DNA from: Undibacterium hunanense | Lineage (GTDB): Bacteria; Pseudomonadota; Gammaproteobacteria; Burkholderiales; Burkholderiaceae_D | Length of the DNA stretch: 64,000 bases | NCBI RefSeq assembly: GCF_014284335.1 | Contig: NZ_JACOGF010000003.1 | Location: 124,001 to 188,000 of the forward strand | Direction: 5' to 3' | Shown: piece by piece, positions 24,867-32,940 of the stretch | Numbering within the stretch: the first letter of the stretch is position 1 | Layout: the number at the start of each line of letters is the position of its first letter | Made by a program: the position numbers and the translations under genes | Notes under the pieces: generated by a model | Told to the model about the DNA's origin: nothing | Seen by the model: only the letters and a program-made list of their open reading frames with translations | Databases searched by the model: none

Positions 24867-27037
24867 TGTTGAAAAAGCTGGCGCACATTCTGCCGGGCAA
24901 AGTATCGCGCATTGTCTTAATTGCCTTGCTTACCTTATTCATTGCAAGCGCCGTACTGACACCAAAACTGAACCCCATGACACGTGGCAGGATACTCGCT
25001 GCAGAAAATATGGGAGCCATCTGGAACGATCTGATTCAATGGCGAATAGCACTGGCAGAGGCGCGCAGTATTGAAGATGGCTGGCCAAAAGACATCCAGA
25101 AGTATGCACCACAGACGATGACTTCCTATCTCATCGTCAGTTCACCACAAGCTTATGTGTTGCAGGCAGATATTGCCAATCGTGCTGATTTGGGCTCCAT
25201 CTCGGGTACTCAGATCATTTTTGAATTAAACCCATCCAGCTCAACATGGCGCTGCAAGGCTGGTTCACCGCCGATTCCATCAGGTTTTTTACCCGTCAAT
25301 TGTGATGGCGGCAGTACAAGTGGACCAGGTCTGGGCATGTTAAAGATGCTGCCGCTGTTTTGCGCACTCATCTTTATTATCGCGGGTATTTTTTTGTTGT
25401 TACGCCATCCCTTGCTGGGGCCGACACAATTACGGCCAGAACGTCTGCGACGCACGCCCTACCCCATCTTGCCCAAACTGGATAGACTGCTGCGACTGGC
25501 TGGCCGGCGCCAATCTACCCTGCAGGCAGCGGCTGTATCCATGTCGGATTGGCAGCGCGCAGTCAACTATGTTAACGACAACGCCAACAGCCGGGCTGCC
25601 TGTCTGGCCAAACAACTGGGTGCGCAATGCAAGGCTAGCCAGGATTGGACACTTCCCGGTGAGGTTTTCGAATGGCAATTTGCCAGCAACCTGCCGATTT
25701 CCCTGGACCGTTGCCTGGTGTTTATTCCATTCGAAGACCTGGATGAAGATTCATTGATACGTTGCCTGGTAACGGCACAAACCGGCTCAGATGTGATGCT
25801 GATTCTGGCAGCACACTCAGCAGAAAACCCCATGCCCTTGTTACAGGCTTACTGTGATGACAGGGCCAATATGTTTGTCATGCTGGACAGTGCCAGCCAG
25901 ACGGAATGTCTGCTCAGCAGGCAAGCCACGGCTGTTTTATTATGTTTGCTGGCGGCACAATTGCGCGTCACCCGTATTTCACCTTACCAGACACGCGGGG
26001 CCATCACCAGTTCAGGTGCCTTTTTCGGGCGGGACCAATTGCTGGCACGCGTCATCGGTCGTGAACCCGCCAATTATCTGGTGGTTGGCGGACGCCAGCT
26101 TGGCAAGAGTAGCCTGTTGAAAGCAGTACAGCGCCGTTTGCAGGAACATCCGCAGATCGTCTGCCATTATATTTCCTTGCGTGATCACCGTCTGGCGCCG
26201 CGCATGGCCTTACAGTTTGGACTGGCTGCGACAAGCTCCATAGAAGACATCATTGCCCACCTCGAAACCAGTTTTGTCGGCAAACGCTTATTCCTGCTGA
26301 TTGATGAGGCAGATCAGTTTTTTCGTGATGAAGCACAAAATGGTTACAGGCAATTATCTGCCCTGCGCGCATTGAGTGATGAAGGACGCTGCTGGTTCAT
26401 GCTGGCCGGTTTTTGGGATCTGTATGCAACGGCAGTGCTGGATTATCAGTCACCCCTGCGTAATTTTGGTGAAGTCCTCACCATAGGCGGACTGGAACAG
26501 GAAGCATGCAGGGAACTGGCCAGCGTCCCCTTGTCCCGCCTGCGCTTTGGCTTTGCCAGCAACCAACTGATTGATCAACTGGTGGAAGCCAGCGGCCAGC
26601 GCGCCAACTTGCTGGCCATTCTTTGCCAGGAATGCCTGGAAGTCCTGCAACCGGGCGAGCGCGCGATTGAAGCACGCCATACTGCACTGGCCCTGTCTTC
26701 ACAGGCGGTTCAGGATGCGCTGGCAGGCTGGGGCCGGCTCAGCCATGATGAAGCTGCATGCAGGCTGGACCGCATAGTTGTCTATCACACCGCCCTGCAC
26801 GGAAAAACCAGTTTATCTGCATTGGTCGCGCTACTGGAAAGTACCGGGACACATCAAATTCAGCCAGAAACCCTGCGACATGCCTTCGCCCGTTTGCAAC
26901 TGGCTTATGTATTGAAACGTGAGGGAACAGAACTTGTATTTGCCATCCCGCTGCTGATTAAACAGTTTGAGCAAAGCGAGGTTACGCTTTTGCTCAGGCA
27001 AGAACTGACCTCCCTGCATGCAGCCGCTACAATATAA
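24866..27037 (+). CDS. Membrane AAA/STAND ATPase with pilin-like extracytoplasmic domain
   Basis: The 723-residue protein starts with a helix (SRIVLIALLTLFIASAV, residues ~14-33). A ~120-residue outer domain follows that reads like the C-terminal part of a type IV pilin: RGRILAAENMGAIWNDL and the Cys pair in STWRCKAGSPPIPSGFLPVNC, residues ~128 and 145. The prepilin GFTLIE signal is absent. A second helix (LPLFCALIFIIAGIFLLL, ~160-182) leads to a cytoplasmic part with Walker A VGGRQLGKSSLL (~404-415), Walker B RLFLLIDEADQFF (~475-487) and a winged-helix C-terminus. The gene overlaps the HTH gene. A sensor or defence role is inference. Confidence 0.8.
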   Translation: MLKKLAHILPGKVSRIVLIALLTLFIASAVLTPKLNPMTRGRILAAENMGAIWNDLIQWRIALAEARSIEDGWPKDIQKYAPQTMTSYLIVSSPQAYVLQADIANRADLGSISGTQIIFELNPSSSTWRCKAGSPPIPSGFLPVNCDGGSTSGPGLGMLKMLPLFCALIFIIAGIFLLLRHPLLGPTQLRPERLRRTPYPILPKLDRLLRLAGRRQSTLQAAAVSMSDWQRAVNYVNDNANSRAACLAKQLGAQCKASQDWTLPGEVFEWQFASNLPISLDRCLVFIPFEDLDEDSLIRCLVTAQTGSDVMLILAAHSAENPMPLLQAYCDDRANMFVMLDSASQTECLLSRQATAVLLCLLAAQLRVTRISPYQTRGAITSSGAFFGRDQLLARVIGREPANYLVVGGRQLGKSSLLKAVQRRLQEHPQIVCHYISLRDHRLAPRMALQFGLAATSSIEDIIAHLETSFVGKRLFLLIDEADQFFRDEAQNGYRQLSALRALSDEGRCWFMLAGFWDLYATAVLDYQSPLRNFGEVLTIGGLEQEACRELASVPLSRLRFGFASNQLIDQLVEASGQRANLLAILCQECLEVLQPGERAIEARHTALALSSQAVQDALAGWGRLSHDEAACRLDRIVVYHTALHGKTSLSALVALLESTGTHQIQPETLRHAFARLQLAYVLKREGTELVFAIPLLIKQFEQSEVTLLLRQELTSLHAAATI

Positions 27038-27154
27038 GCACATACAGTAAGGCACATGCACTAAATCAAAGGCTGCAACTGTCATAATTGTCGCTTTGCA
27101 GCAGCTATATAGAATTTATTTTAGAACTCATTTCATAAATAAAGGAGATCATTC

Positions 27155-27544
27155 ATGTCTGATTACATTTTAGTCTTGCAAACCTATATGCAGGCACTGG
27201 GTGATGCTGATTACGCCACCATCAAAAGCCTGTTCGCCAAAGATGGCAAAGTTCTCTCGCCTTTTCTTGGTGAAATGGATGCAGGTCCTTTCTTTGACAG
27301 ACTGGCAGAAGCCTCCAGCCGTAATGTCATCACCCCGATTGACATCTTTGTCAGCACGACAAAGAAACACCATGCAACAGCTTATTTTCAATATGACTGG
27401 ACCGTACGCGACGGAACTTTAATCAGCTTCAAGGTCATGGATATGTTCAGCTTTGAGCCAGACAGCGACAAGGTCAGGTATCTGGACTTGATCTATGACA
27501 CGCATCCTATTCGCTCGACAGCGGGGAACAAATACGAGCTTTAA
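27155..27544 (+). CDS. SnoaL/NTF2-like protein
   Basis: The 129-residue protein has the alpha-plus-beta cone pattern of SnoaL-like proteins (YILVLQTYMQALGDADYATIKSLFAKDGKVLSPF ... ATAYFQYDWTVRDGTLISFKVMDMFSFE ... IRYLDLIYDTHPIR-type end). AAGGAGATCATTC precedes the ATG. No catalytic Asp/Arg pair can be assigned, so isomerase, binding or unknown roles remain possible. It is followed by a strong terminator and appears to be a single-gene unit. Confidence 0.8.
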   Translation: MSDYILVLQTYMQALGDADYATIKSLFAKDGKVLSPFLGEMDAGPFFDRLAEASSRNVITPIDIFVSTTKKHHATAYFQYDWTVRDGTLISFKVMDMFSFEPDSDKVRYLDLIYDTHPIRSTAGNKYEL

Positions 27545-27601
27545 TCAAACCAACAGACTCTGGCGTTTGAAAGGCGACACTTACTATTGTTAGCCACATG
27601 A

Positions 27602-27637
27602 AAAACCCCTGCAAGATACGAATCTTGCAGGGGTTTT
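27602..27637. terminator. Strong bidirectional rho-independent terminator
   Basis: A perfect 16-bp stem (AAAACCCCTGCAAGAT / ATCTTGCAGGGGTTTT) with the loop ACGA, flanked by A and T runs, sits between the converging SnoaL-like and S46 peptidase genes. It can terminate both. Confidence 0.92.
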
Positions 27638-27660
27638 CAGGTTATAGCAGTCTTACTATA

Positions 27661-29826
27661 TTACTCTGCGCCCATTTCCTTCAACAGGCGGTCAGCCTTG
27701 TCCACATGTTTCATCTGCCACAGCATGTAGCGCAGATCGACCTGTATGGAACGGGAATTGGCCTTGTTGTAGTCCCAGTCGGAAATGATGGAATCCAGGG
27801 TGCCGTCAAATGCCAGGCCGATGAATTCGCCTTTGGCATTCAATGCAGCAGAACCTGAATTGCCACCAGTGATATCCAGCGTAGCCAGATAGTTCACAGG
27901 GACTGTTTTCAGTTGCGGGTCAACATACTTGCCAAAGTCTTTGGCTTTAATAGCTGCCAATTGTGCGGCTGGGGCATTGAATTCGCCTGTGCCGGTTGCT
28001 TTTGGCGGGATGCCATTGACGGTAGTAAAGGCGCTCCACGCCAGGCCATCGGCGGTACCATGGTCACGACCCATGACTTTGCCGAAAGTGACGCGCAAGG
28101 TGCTATTGGCATCAGGGTAGACTGCCTGCCCTTTGCTCTTCATGTAAGCGATTTTTGCTTTCATGTAGTTACCATAGGCTTGCTGGATTTTACCCATCAA
28201 CTCTTCTTCTTCAGCTTCACGTTTCAAGCCACCTTCATACATGGCAACGGCTGCCTTGACGAAACTGTCGTTGCTGGCCTTGAAGTCTTCCGGCTTGGCG
28301 GTCAGCCATGCACTGCGTGCTGCCTTGTCACCCAGCTTGCTGCCTGCATACAGATTATCCAGCAGGGATTTCAGATCAGCTTCAGACATGCCGTCCTTGA
28401 TGCCTACTGCAGTATCAAAATTGGCACTACGCTCTGCCTTGGGTTGGGCTGCATATTTGCTCAGGTTGTACAGGACCAAAGCCTTGTCGACTTTTTCATC
28501 GTAGTTGCGTTCGACTGCATCGACGGTGGCCTTGAAGCGAGGCAGGTCACGTACCTGGAAGCCGGCTTTGCGTTCTGCATCTGCCTTGGTCGATTCATTG
28601 GACAGGCGGTACAAGGTACGTGCGGTGCCCAGGAAGCGTGGATAAGAGCTGGCCAGATAAAAGTCACGCTTGGCCAGGGCATCGCGTTCGGCAATCAGTT
28701 TTTCAACCTGATCAATGTCGCTGGCAAATTCTTTGGCGCGTGCAGGATTGCTGTTGATCCATGCTTTCAGCTCTTCATGCTCTTTGGTCTTGCGTGCCAG
28801 TATGTCGCTGCCTGCGTAACTGTCAAGCATGCCCTGACGGTTTTTGTAGTAGTTGTTGATACCTGCTACCTGGCCAGCATATTTGAGTTTGGCGTCCGGA
28901 TTGCTGCTGGTTTCCATGGCGATGATGGCCAGCGTGTCGCCAGAGCTCTTCACAAATGTTGGGTAGTTCCAGTCAAAAGTGTAGGCTACTTCTGAAGGCA
29001 GGCGATGGCGGTTGGTGCGACCTGGATAACCCAGCACCATGATGAAGTCGCCTTCTTTGAGATTGTCTTTGGCCAGTTTCAGGAAATGCTTGGGTACATA
29101 CGGCACATTATCCTTGCTGTAATCAGCGGATTTGCCATCCTTGCTGACATAGGCGCGGTAGAAACCGTAATCGCCGGTATGACGTGGCCACATCCAGTTG
29201 TCGGTATCGCCGCCAAATTTGCCTACGCCTTCTGGTGGAGCATGGACCAGGCGTACGTCTTTGATTTCCAGTTGTTTGATGAGGTAATACTCAAGTCCAC
29301 CGTAGTAAGGATAGACGTTGCAGCGATGGCCGGCATCTTTTTCGCATTCTGCGATGATGGTTTTGGAATTTTTTTCAATCGCATCAACACGGGCCTTGCC
29401 GTTCAGCCTGGCAGTTGCCTTATCAATGATTTTGTTGCTGACATTGCTGACATCTTTGGTGACCAGTATGCGCGAACCAGGTGAGGCCGGCAATTCTTCA
29501 TCCAGGCTGTTTGCCAGGAAACCGTTGGCCAGCAAGTTGCGCTCTGGTTTGGAGTTATGCGCCACGCTGTTGTAGACACAGTGATGGTTGGTTGCAACCA
29601 GGCCCTGTGGTGACACAAAGGATGCGGAACAACCGCCCAGACTGACGATGGCACCCATAGGGAATTCCGTCAATTTGGTGAGTGTTGCCGGGTCCAGTTT
29701 CAAGCCGTCTGCCTTCAGTTGCTTGGCGACTTGCGGCAGTTGTTGCGGCATCCACATGCCTTCATCTGCGCTGGCGATCTGGCATAGGCTCATGACCGCC
29801 AGAGTAGTAAGTGTTTTTTTCATCAT
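27661..29826 (-). CDS. S46-family dipeptidyl-peptidase (DPP7/DPP11-like), secreted
   Basis: The ~722-residue protein starts MMKKTLTTLAVMSLCQIASADEGMW, a signal peptide with the mature N-terminus typical of S46. The catalytic triad is visible: His in TNHHCVYNSVAHNS, Asp in GDTDNWMWPRHTGD and Ser in ITGGNSGSAALNAKGEF. DPP7/DPP11 release dipeptides from peptide N-termini in the periplasm. Ala follows GNSGS where Pro is common. Either of the two adjacent ATGs (29826 or 29823) could start it; the longer frame to 29883 is not needed. A single gene, ended by the terminator at 27602-27637. Confidence 0.93.
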   Translation of the reverse strand: MMKKTLTTLAVMSLCQIASADEGMWMPQQLPQVAKQLKADGLKLDPATLTKLTEFPMGAIVSLGGCSASFVSPQGLVATNHHCVYNSVAHNSKPERNLLANGFLANSLDEELPASPGSRILVTKDVSNVSNKIIDKATARLNGKARVDAIEKNSKTIIAECEKDAGHRCNVYPYYGGLEYYLIKQLEIKDVRLVHAPPEGVGKFGGDTDNWMWPRHTGDYGFYRAYVSKDGKSADYSKDNVPYVPKHFLKLAKDNLKEGDFIMVLGYPGRTNRHRLPSEVAYTFDWNYPTFVKSSGDTLAIIAMETSSNPDAKLKYAGQVAGINNYYKNRQGMLDSYAGSDILARKTKEHEELKAWINSNPARAKEFASDIDQVEKLIAERDALAKRDFYLASSYPRFLGTARTLYRLSNESTKADAERKAGFQVRDLPRFKATVDAVERNYDEKVDKALVLYNLSKYAAQPKAERSANFDTAVGIKDGMSEADLKSLLDNLYAGSKLGDKAARSAWLTAKPEDFKASNDSFVKAAVAMYEGGLKREAEEEELMGKIQQAYGNYMKAKIAYMKSKGQAVYPDANSTLRVTFGKVMGRDHGTADGLAWSAFTTVNGIPPKATGTGEFNAPAAQLAAIKAKDFGKYVDPQLKTVPVNYLATLDITGGNSGSAALNAKGEFIGLAFDGTLDSIISDWDYNKANSRSIQVDLRYMLWQMKHVDKADRLLKEMGAE

Positions 29827-30249
29827 ATTATTATAGAAAAATGTGAAAATTAAAGGTAATTCCCCCTCGAAACCCCGGATCATTAATCCAGGGCGCGATT
29901 TGCTTAGTCTGGGAATTATAGGGAAAGTTCCTTATTTCGGTACATTCGGTACATAAACGCAGAACCCCAGCTACTACTTGTTTGTACGCAAGCATCACGG
30001 TATGCGACTTTTCGTTCCGGATATGTTTTGCCAGCTTACGATACATATTGATAATGATTCTCATTCAATATAAAATGTCTGTTTTTTTAGCCTAAGCATC
30101 ATTGTCTTATTTGCCTTATTTTCCTGATCCATCCGTATTACATCCCTCTTTATCTGAATTCTGATTTCATGCTGATTTTTTGCTCTGCACAGAGCCAAGT
30201 CACATGTCATCCGCAGCTTATTGCCATCTAATTTGAAAGTTTTTGCATC
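29827..30249. other. Divergent intergenic region between S46 peptidase and TonB receptor
   Basis: This 423-base gap separates divergent genes. It contains a good Fur box (30049-30063) and several A/T-rich -10-like stretches. No ORF with plausible coding character and no RNA gene were recognised. Confidence 0.5.
30049..30063. promoter_or_regulatory. Fur box before the siderophore receptor gene
   Basis: TGATAATGATTCTCA matches the Fur 7-1-7 consensus with one mismatch, about 185 bases before the receptor start. It is the best Fur site in the window and fits iron-repressed receptor expression. Confidence 0.78.
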
Positions 30250-32361
30250 ATGCCCAAGCGTCATCCGAATACCTTGCTTCCTGTCGTAGCCTTGCTATCT
30301 ATCGCCTATGCCCCACACGCGGCCTTTGCGCAGGAAGCAGATGACAGCATCATGCAGGCAGTGAAAATCACCAGCACCAGGGCGGATGGTTTCCTCCCCA
30401 AAAGCACAGCCGCAGGCAGTTTTCGCGGGTCAAATATCATGGATGTACCATCAACAGTGAATGTGATTACGCGTGATTTGCTGGAACTGCAGGCTGCCGC
30501 CGGCTTATATGATGCCCTGCGCAATACGGCAGGTGTCACCCGACAGCAAAACGGTGGCGACACCTGGGACCAACTGGTGATTCGTGGTATCGCAGTTGAA
30601 AACCGTACTAATTACCGCCTCAATGGCTCGCTTCCCATCATGAATTTTTCCCAGATATCGATGGAAAACAAGGAACGGGTAGAAGTCCTGAAAGGTGCAT
30701 CGGCACTGTATTACGGCTTTACCTCTCCGGCCGGAGTGGTGAATTTTGTGACCAAACGTGCCGGCAGCACCCCCGTCACCAGCATTGGATTGATGGCAGA
30801 TCAGAATGGCAGCGCGATTGCCAATGTTGATCTTGGCCGTCGTTTTGGCGCAGAACAGGAATATGGTATTCGCGTCAATGCCGCAGGAGGTACGCTGGGA
30901 CCTTACCTTGAAAAGGCAAATAACGGTAACCGCAGTTTTGCCTCTGCCGCACTGGACTGGCGCGTCAACAAGCAGCTATTGCTGAAAGCCGATTTTGAAT
31001 ACGACAAACGCAAACTCATTGAGCAGGCTGGCGTCGCCTTGCCAACCGTTGTCAACGGCGTCATTCCGCTGCCGATAGCGGTTGACCCTACACGTCTGAT
31101 CGGTCCTGAATGGGCAAGGTTTGAAACCAGGACCACCAATGCGCAGTTGCGTGCCGACTACGCCATCACTGATGACTGGGCCTTCACCCTGGAAACGGGC
31201 GCATCAGAAACCGCACGTGACCGCAGCCTGCCAATTTTTCGTTTCAATAATACTGCTGCCGTCAGCACCGGCGCTGGCCGCATTACCGGCAACCTGCAGC
31301 ATCAGGTGACAGCATCGAAATTGATACGCGCAGAACTCGCGGGGAGCCTGGCGACAGGTATGCTGAAACATGAACTGACTTTTGGGGTAACACGTACCAC
31401 CAAAACCCAGGATCCTATTTATCAGAGTAATTATACGATTGCCGCACAAAACCTGTATGACCCGACACCCATTACAACCGTGTCTTTTGGTGCCATACCT
31501 ACCAGCCCGACAACGGTTGCCCTGGATACGCGCGACAGCGGCGTGTATCTGCTTGACCGGATAGAAATCACGCCGCAATGGCAAAGTGTGGTGGGCATAC
31601 GCCGGGCCAGCTACCAAAGTAATCAGGGCACCAGCCACTATGATGTGAGCAAAACCACACCCATGGCATCTGTCATTTACAAACTGTCCCCTGCCCTGTC
31701 TTTTTATGCCTCGGCAGCGCAAGGTCTGGAGGAAGGCGAGCCGGGACCGACTGGCACGGTGAACCAGAATGTACGCCTGGCACCCGGCGTCAGCAAACAA
31801 AAAGAATTTGGCCTGCGCTGGCTGACTGCTGGCAATACCCTGGTTTCTGCTGCCCTGTTTGATATCACCCGCCCTGGCTACTACACCAATACCAGCAATG
31901 TTTTTGTCGCTGATGGTGAACAGCGTTATCGCGGCATCGAGTTGTCAACACAAGGAAAACTGAGCCGTCAACTGTCATGGCAAACCTCTTTGCAGCTCCT
32001 GAGCCCGGAGTTTCAAAAAATCAGTACTATTTACAATGGCAAGGCACCAGAAAATGCAGCCAAACAGACTGCCAGCACTTTCCTGTCATATGAATTTGAA
32101 TCGCTGCCTGGACTGTCTGTAAATGCTGGTGCCTACTATAACGGCAGTCGTCCTGTGAATGATTTGAATCAGGCTTATCTCGGCGGCGTGACACTGTTCA
32201 GTGCAGGCAGCCGGTATGTCACACAAACCATGGGCAAGCGGACTACATGGCAGATCAACGTTGAAAACGCAGGGGACAAACGTTACTGGGCTGGTGCCGG
32301 TACGCGTCTGGCATCTGGCATGCCCAGGCTGATTAAACTATCTGTAAAGGTAGATCTCTGA
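30250..32361 (+). CDS. TonB-dependent siderophore receptor
   Basis: The 703-residue outer-membrane protein has a signal peptide (LPVVALLSIAYAPHAAFAQ) and a plug domain (STVNVITRDLLELQAAAGLYDALRNTAGV ... LVIRGIAVENRTNYRLNGSL ... VEVLKGASALYYGFTSPAGVVNFVTKRA). A 22-strand barrel ends in the expected aromatic-free but beta-type terminus PRLIKLSVKVDL. The TonB box probably lies in SIMQAVKITSTRA. Family: FhuE/FoxA-type ferric-siderophore receptors. No siderophore synthesis genes are nearby, so it probably takes up foreign siderophores. Confidence 0.93.
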   Translation: MPKRHPNTLLPVVALLSIAYAPHAAFAQEADDSIMQAVKITSTRADGFLPKSTAAGSFRGSNIMDVPSTVNVITRDLLELQAAAGLYDALRNTAGVTRQQNGGDTWDQLVIRGIAVENRTNYRLNGSLPIMNFSQISMENKERVEVLKGASALYYGFTSPAGVVNFVTKRAGSTPVTSIGLMADQNGSAIANVDLGRRFGAEQEYGIRVNAAGGTLGPYLEKANNGNRSFASAALDWRVNKQLLLKADFEYDKRKLIEQAGVALPTVVNGVIPLPIAVDPTRLIGPEWARFETRTTNAQLRADYAITDDWAFTLETGASETARDRSLPIFRFNNTAAVSTGAGRITGNLQHQVTASKLIRAELAGSLATGMLKHELTFGVTRTTKTQDPIYQSNYTIAAQNLYDPTPITTVSFGAIPTSPTTVALDTRDSGVYLLDRIEITPQWQSVVGIRRASYQSNQGTSHYDVSKTTPMASVIYKLSPALSFYASAAQGLEEGEPGPTGTVNQNVRLAPGVSKQKEFGLRWLTAGNTLVSAALFDITRPGYYTNTSNVFVADGEQRYRGIELSTQGKLSRQLSWQTSLQLLSPEFQKISTIYNGKAPENAAKQTASTFLSYEFESLPGLSVNAGAYYNGSRPVNDLNQAYLGGVTLFSAGSRYVTQTMGKRTTWQINVENAGDKRYWAGAGTRLASGMPRLIKLSVKVDL

Positions 32362-32424
32362 TTCAGCTTTTGTTGAATCAATTCACTATCGATACAGTTT
32401 CCCAAAAAAACATTACCGATCTGG

Positions 32425-32455
32425 CAGCGGCAACAGAACAAATCTGTTGCCGCTG
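32425..32455 (+). terminator. Hairpin after the TonB receptor gene
   Basis: The arms CAGCGGCAACAG and CTGTTGCCGCTG are exact complements with a 7-base loop, 64 bases downstream of the receptor stop. A T tract is missing, so it may protect the 3' end rather than terminate by itself. Confidence 0.5.
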
Positions 32456-32773
32456 AACCATCTGGAATCCCGCCTGATACATTGCTGACATCAGGCAGCT
32501 CTTGCCACATCCCCCTTCTTTTTCTTTGCAGAATGACATATCGATGCACTTTTGATGTGCGCGTTCAGCTTGCATTTGCCTGTCGGCAAGCTAGCGTAGC
32601 AAAAAAGAAAATAATTAAACATTAATTAAGCAATTATTCAAAATGCATGTTAAATTACTATTTAATCGTTAATTGCATTTTTTACATTCCATTTAAACAT
32701 TTCAAGCGTTTTCTAAAACAGCGCGTAGTTGTTGTCATCGATTTTCTGTCGGTAGCCGGGTATTGGCTGCCTT

Positions 32774-32812
32774 CTTAATCGTTGCTCAATCTTTACTTAA
32801 TCGTTGCTTAAT
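32774..32812 (+). promoter_or_regulatory. Tandem PmrA/QseB-type boxes
   Basis: CTTAATCGTTGCTCAAT (32774-32790) and CTTAATCGTTGCTTAAT (32796-32812) are near-identical direct repeats. The second is a perfect YTTAAK-N5-YTTAAK box, the site bound by PmrA/QseB regulators. They start 22 bases (two helical turns) apart, 129 bases before the heme-protein gene and upstream of the whole hyp locus. The QseB-like regulator of this window (19724-20386) is the natural candidate to bind. Confidence 0.6.
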
Positions 32813-32940
32813 ATCGCCATCCATTTCGCTTGGTAATACCAGGCTGATTAGCAGTGTGTCTTGGGTCTGTACTTCGTAGTCTGATGAAACACAAGCGAGA
32901 GAAAATTACACCTCTCGCCTTCAAAACAGGGAGAAATACA

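Larger units (their letters stand above)
32362..32940. other. 579-base intergenic region with hairpin and regulatory repeats
   Basis: The gap holds a GATTCA...TGAATC hairpin just after the receptor stop, a 12-bp-stem hairpin (32425-32455), a very AT-rich core (32600-32700) likely to be a promoter, and tandem PmrA-type boxes (32774-32812). No coding sequence is convincing. Confidence 0.6.

Noticed and set aside
27913..28995. Long plus-strand open frame over the S46 peptidase gene
   Set aside because: Antisense shadow of a well-supported peptidase; Cys/Phe-rich translation without family character.
32774..32812. CRISPR-like direct repeat
   Set aside because: Only two 17-bp units with a 5-base gap; fits a regulator box pair instead.
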